From positions 112,071 through 176,070 of the forward strand of contig NZ_JAKJIC010000011.1 in the NCBI RefSeq assembly GCF_021864535.1: 64,000 bases of DNA, in the 5' to 3' direction. Below are positions 62,940 to 64,000 of the stretch, in pieces (the stretch's first letter is position 1; every line of letters begins with the position of its first letter). The translations under genes were made by a program, and so were the position numbers. Below the pieces are notes generated by a model. It saw only the letters and a list, made by a program, of their open reading frames with translations. It had not been told where the DNA came from and made no database searches. Origin of the DNA: Oryzibacter oryziterrae. GTDB taxonomy: Bacteria > Pseudomonadota > Alphaproteobacteria > Rhizobiales > Pleomorphomonadaceae.

Positions 62940-63275
62940 TCAATTCTTTTGCGCTGCAATACGATCGAAATCCATGATCACGACCTCGTTGGGATTGACC
63001 ACGGAGAGTTCGATGCGCGCGCGCTCGTCGACCATATCCTGGTCGAGACTCTCGGCCCGCAACAGCTTGACATGGCTCTCAAGATTGGACTTTTCCGCAT
63101 CGAGACGGGAGAGCTCGGCGTTGAGTTCCCGCGTCCTGGTTTCCAGGCGTTCGCGCCCGACCATGCCATATTCGCCATTGACGGCATGGTAGCCAAAATA
63201 GCCAAGAAAGACGGCTGTCACGCCCGGGAGCACGAGACGACGCAGCCAGGACGGGCGATATTGGCGGGTAATCAT
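62940..63275 (-). CDS. ftsB: Septum formation initiator FtsB/DivIC family
   Basis: A 111-residue bitopic protein from ATG 63275 (GTG 63290 is also in frame). A single membrane helix (LVLPGVTAVFLGYFGYHAVNG) is followed by a coiled coil (RTRELNAELSRLDAEKSNLE, HVKLLR) and the FtsB-like end DERARIELSVVNPNEVVIMD. It belongs to the divisome FtsQLB subcomplex. Being upstream of pdhA is typical for Hyphomicrobiales. Confidence 0.9.
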   Translation of the reverse strand: MITRQYRPSWLRRLVLPGVTAVFLGYFGYHAVNGEYGMVGRERLETRTRELNAELSRLDAEKSNLESHVKLLRAESLDQDMVDERARIELSVVNPNEVVIMDFDRIAAQKN

Positions 63276-63455
63276 ACGCTTACAACTCACACAACTTGAG
63301 GAACTTCCTGTTCCCTGAAAGTGAGTCTGCGCACATCATGGTAAAGGGAGGGTTTATCGCAGCTGCGAAGTGAAAGGATTTGATAGGGGGACGGGGTGGT
63401 GGGGCATCACGCAAAATGGTAGAAATATGGGCTGAATGGTAGAAGGGCTGATCGC

Positions 63456-63704
63456 ATGGGACTGAACATCAAAGATCCAGAAGCGCATCGGCTGGCCAAG
63501 GCGATTTCCGAGGCGACCGGCGAGAGCATGACGCATGTGGTGACGCAAGCGTTGCGCGAGCGGCTGGCGCAAATCGAGGCCCGCCAGTCTCGCGCCAGCG
63601 TCGCCGAACTTGTCGACATTTCCCGGCGTGCGTCCGCGCTCCTGGAGCGTCCTTATGTCGATCATGCCGAATTGCTCTATGACGAAGGCGGTCTGCCGAA
63701 ATGA
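63456..63704 (+). CDS. vapB: VapB-type antitoxin (Rv0623-like transcription factor)
   Basis: An 82-residue antitoxin. The N-terminal DNA-binding ribbon-helix-like part is LNIKDPEAHRLAKAISEATG, ESMTHVVTQALRERL; the C-terminal toxin-binding part ends DHAELLYDEGGLPK. It overlaps the start of a vapC remnant by 4 bases. The VapC toxin is broken, so the antitoxin is orphaned at this locus unless it pairs with another toxin. Confidence 0.85.
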   Translation: MGLNIKDPEAHRLAKAISEATGESMTHVVTQALRERLAQIEARQSRASVAELVDISRRASALLERPYVDHAELLYDEGGLPK

Positions 63705-63838
63705 TCGTCGACACTTCGGCGCTGGTTGCCATTCTCCACACGACACGACACACTGCGGGACAGGGCGAACGAACAGCGGGGAATGGCTGGCAATTTCGCG
63801 CGGACTTTCGCGCTGGCGATGAAACGAACGCAACCTAA
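63701..63838 (+). pseudogene. vapC remnant (PIN-domain toxin, only 5' end left)
   Basis: The frame starts at ATG 63701 inside the vapB stop and reads MIVDTSALVAIL, the usual start of a VapC PIN toxin with its first catalytic Asp. After codon 12 the sequence turns into HTTRHTAGQGERTAGNG, which is not PIN-like, and stops at 63838 after 45 residues; VapC is about 130. The other acidic residues are missing, so no active RNase can be made. The junction lies near 63736. Confidence 0.75.
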
Positions 63839-63871
63839 CCCTTTGTATTCCTGCGCAATATATCGCTTGTC

Positions 63872-63893
63872 ATGGTCCGCGAAGGCGGACCAT
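63872..63893. repeat. Short palindromic repeat element
   Basis: ATGGTCCGC (63872-63880) and GCGGACCAT (63885-63893) form a perfect 9-base stem with a GAAG loop. Short palindromes of this type, with TGTC/CATGG...CCATCCACG ends, are dispersed in many alphaproteobacterial genomes (from memory); only one copy is seen here. Confidence 0.55.
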
Positions 63894-64000
63894 CCACGCA
63901 GTCATTGCAAAAATATCCGAAGGTCCTTGCCAGCAATTAGGAAAACGCAACACCCATCGACGCAGCGCAGTCCATCACCACAACGCCAAAAATTGCCATC

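Overview
The window is high-GC, gene-dense alphaproteobacterial DNA. Rhizobial-type gene sets point to Hyphomicrobiales: hup/hyp uptake-hydrogenase maturation genes, an ATP12 chaperone, secG-pyrG, ftsB-pdhABC-lpd, and a DUF2007/methyltransferase/S49 peptidase set divergent from a polyprenyl synthase. A free-living, hydrogenase-bearing and possibly diazotrophic member such as Pleomorphomonadaceae would fit, but that placement is inference. I saw no rRNA, tRNA, CRISPR array or insertion sequence.

Layout. 1-3485 (+): the end of an uptake [NiFe]-hydrogenase operon, hupH(partial)-hupI-hupJ-hupK-hypA-hypB, translationally coupled and stopping at a hypB with an extreme His-rich domain. 3497-9104: two paralogous Tad minor-pilin triplets (TadG-like vWA protein plus two TadE-like pseudopilins) head to head around an AT-rich divergent region. 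9149-13965: a GntR/FCD regulator divergent from uxaC-uxuB-uxuA (glucuronate to 2-keto-3-deoxygluconate), with a palindromic operator candidate. 14188-20754: PQQ-type sugar dehydrogenase, secreted unknown protein, L,D-transpeptidase, pyrG, secG, GNAT, exported GH18 protein. 20792-26926: ATP12, HAD phosphatase, PhyH dioxygenase, glyQ (no glyS seen), small proteins, S49 peptidase, TrmN6-like methyltransferase. 26923-31026: DUF2007, octaprenyl-diphosphate synthase, cobT, cobS, DUF1289, and a protein that looks like only the membrane half of a TIGR02281 aspartic protease. 31045-37867: BASS transporter, dusA, EamA transporter, prmB, glycogen phosphorylase.

37947-39634: an orphan pair of ABC sugar/glycerol-type permeases. 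39814-47372: a giant PAN-alpha-2-macroglobulin and recJ. 47602-51880: a complete ugpBAEC glycerol-3-phosphate importer with a Pho-box-like direct repeat upstream and a hairpin after ugpB. 52126-54450: a chemoreceptor with a C-terminal PilZ domain. 54560-58912: eno, queF, a YeaQ/YmgE-type membrane protein, lpd and a coiled-coil small protein. 58996-63275: pdhC, pdhB, pdhA, ftsB (all minus strand), i.e. a pyruvate dehydrogenase operon. 63456-64000: a VapB-type antitoxin with vapC cut off after about 12 codons, then a short palindromic repeat.

Most genes are housekeeping or catabolic. The least ordinary parts are the mirrored Tad triplets with a shared CxxxCH motif, the His-rich HypB, the truncated protease and toxin genes, the orphan permeases and the PilZ-chemoreceptor.
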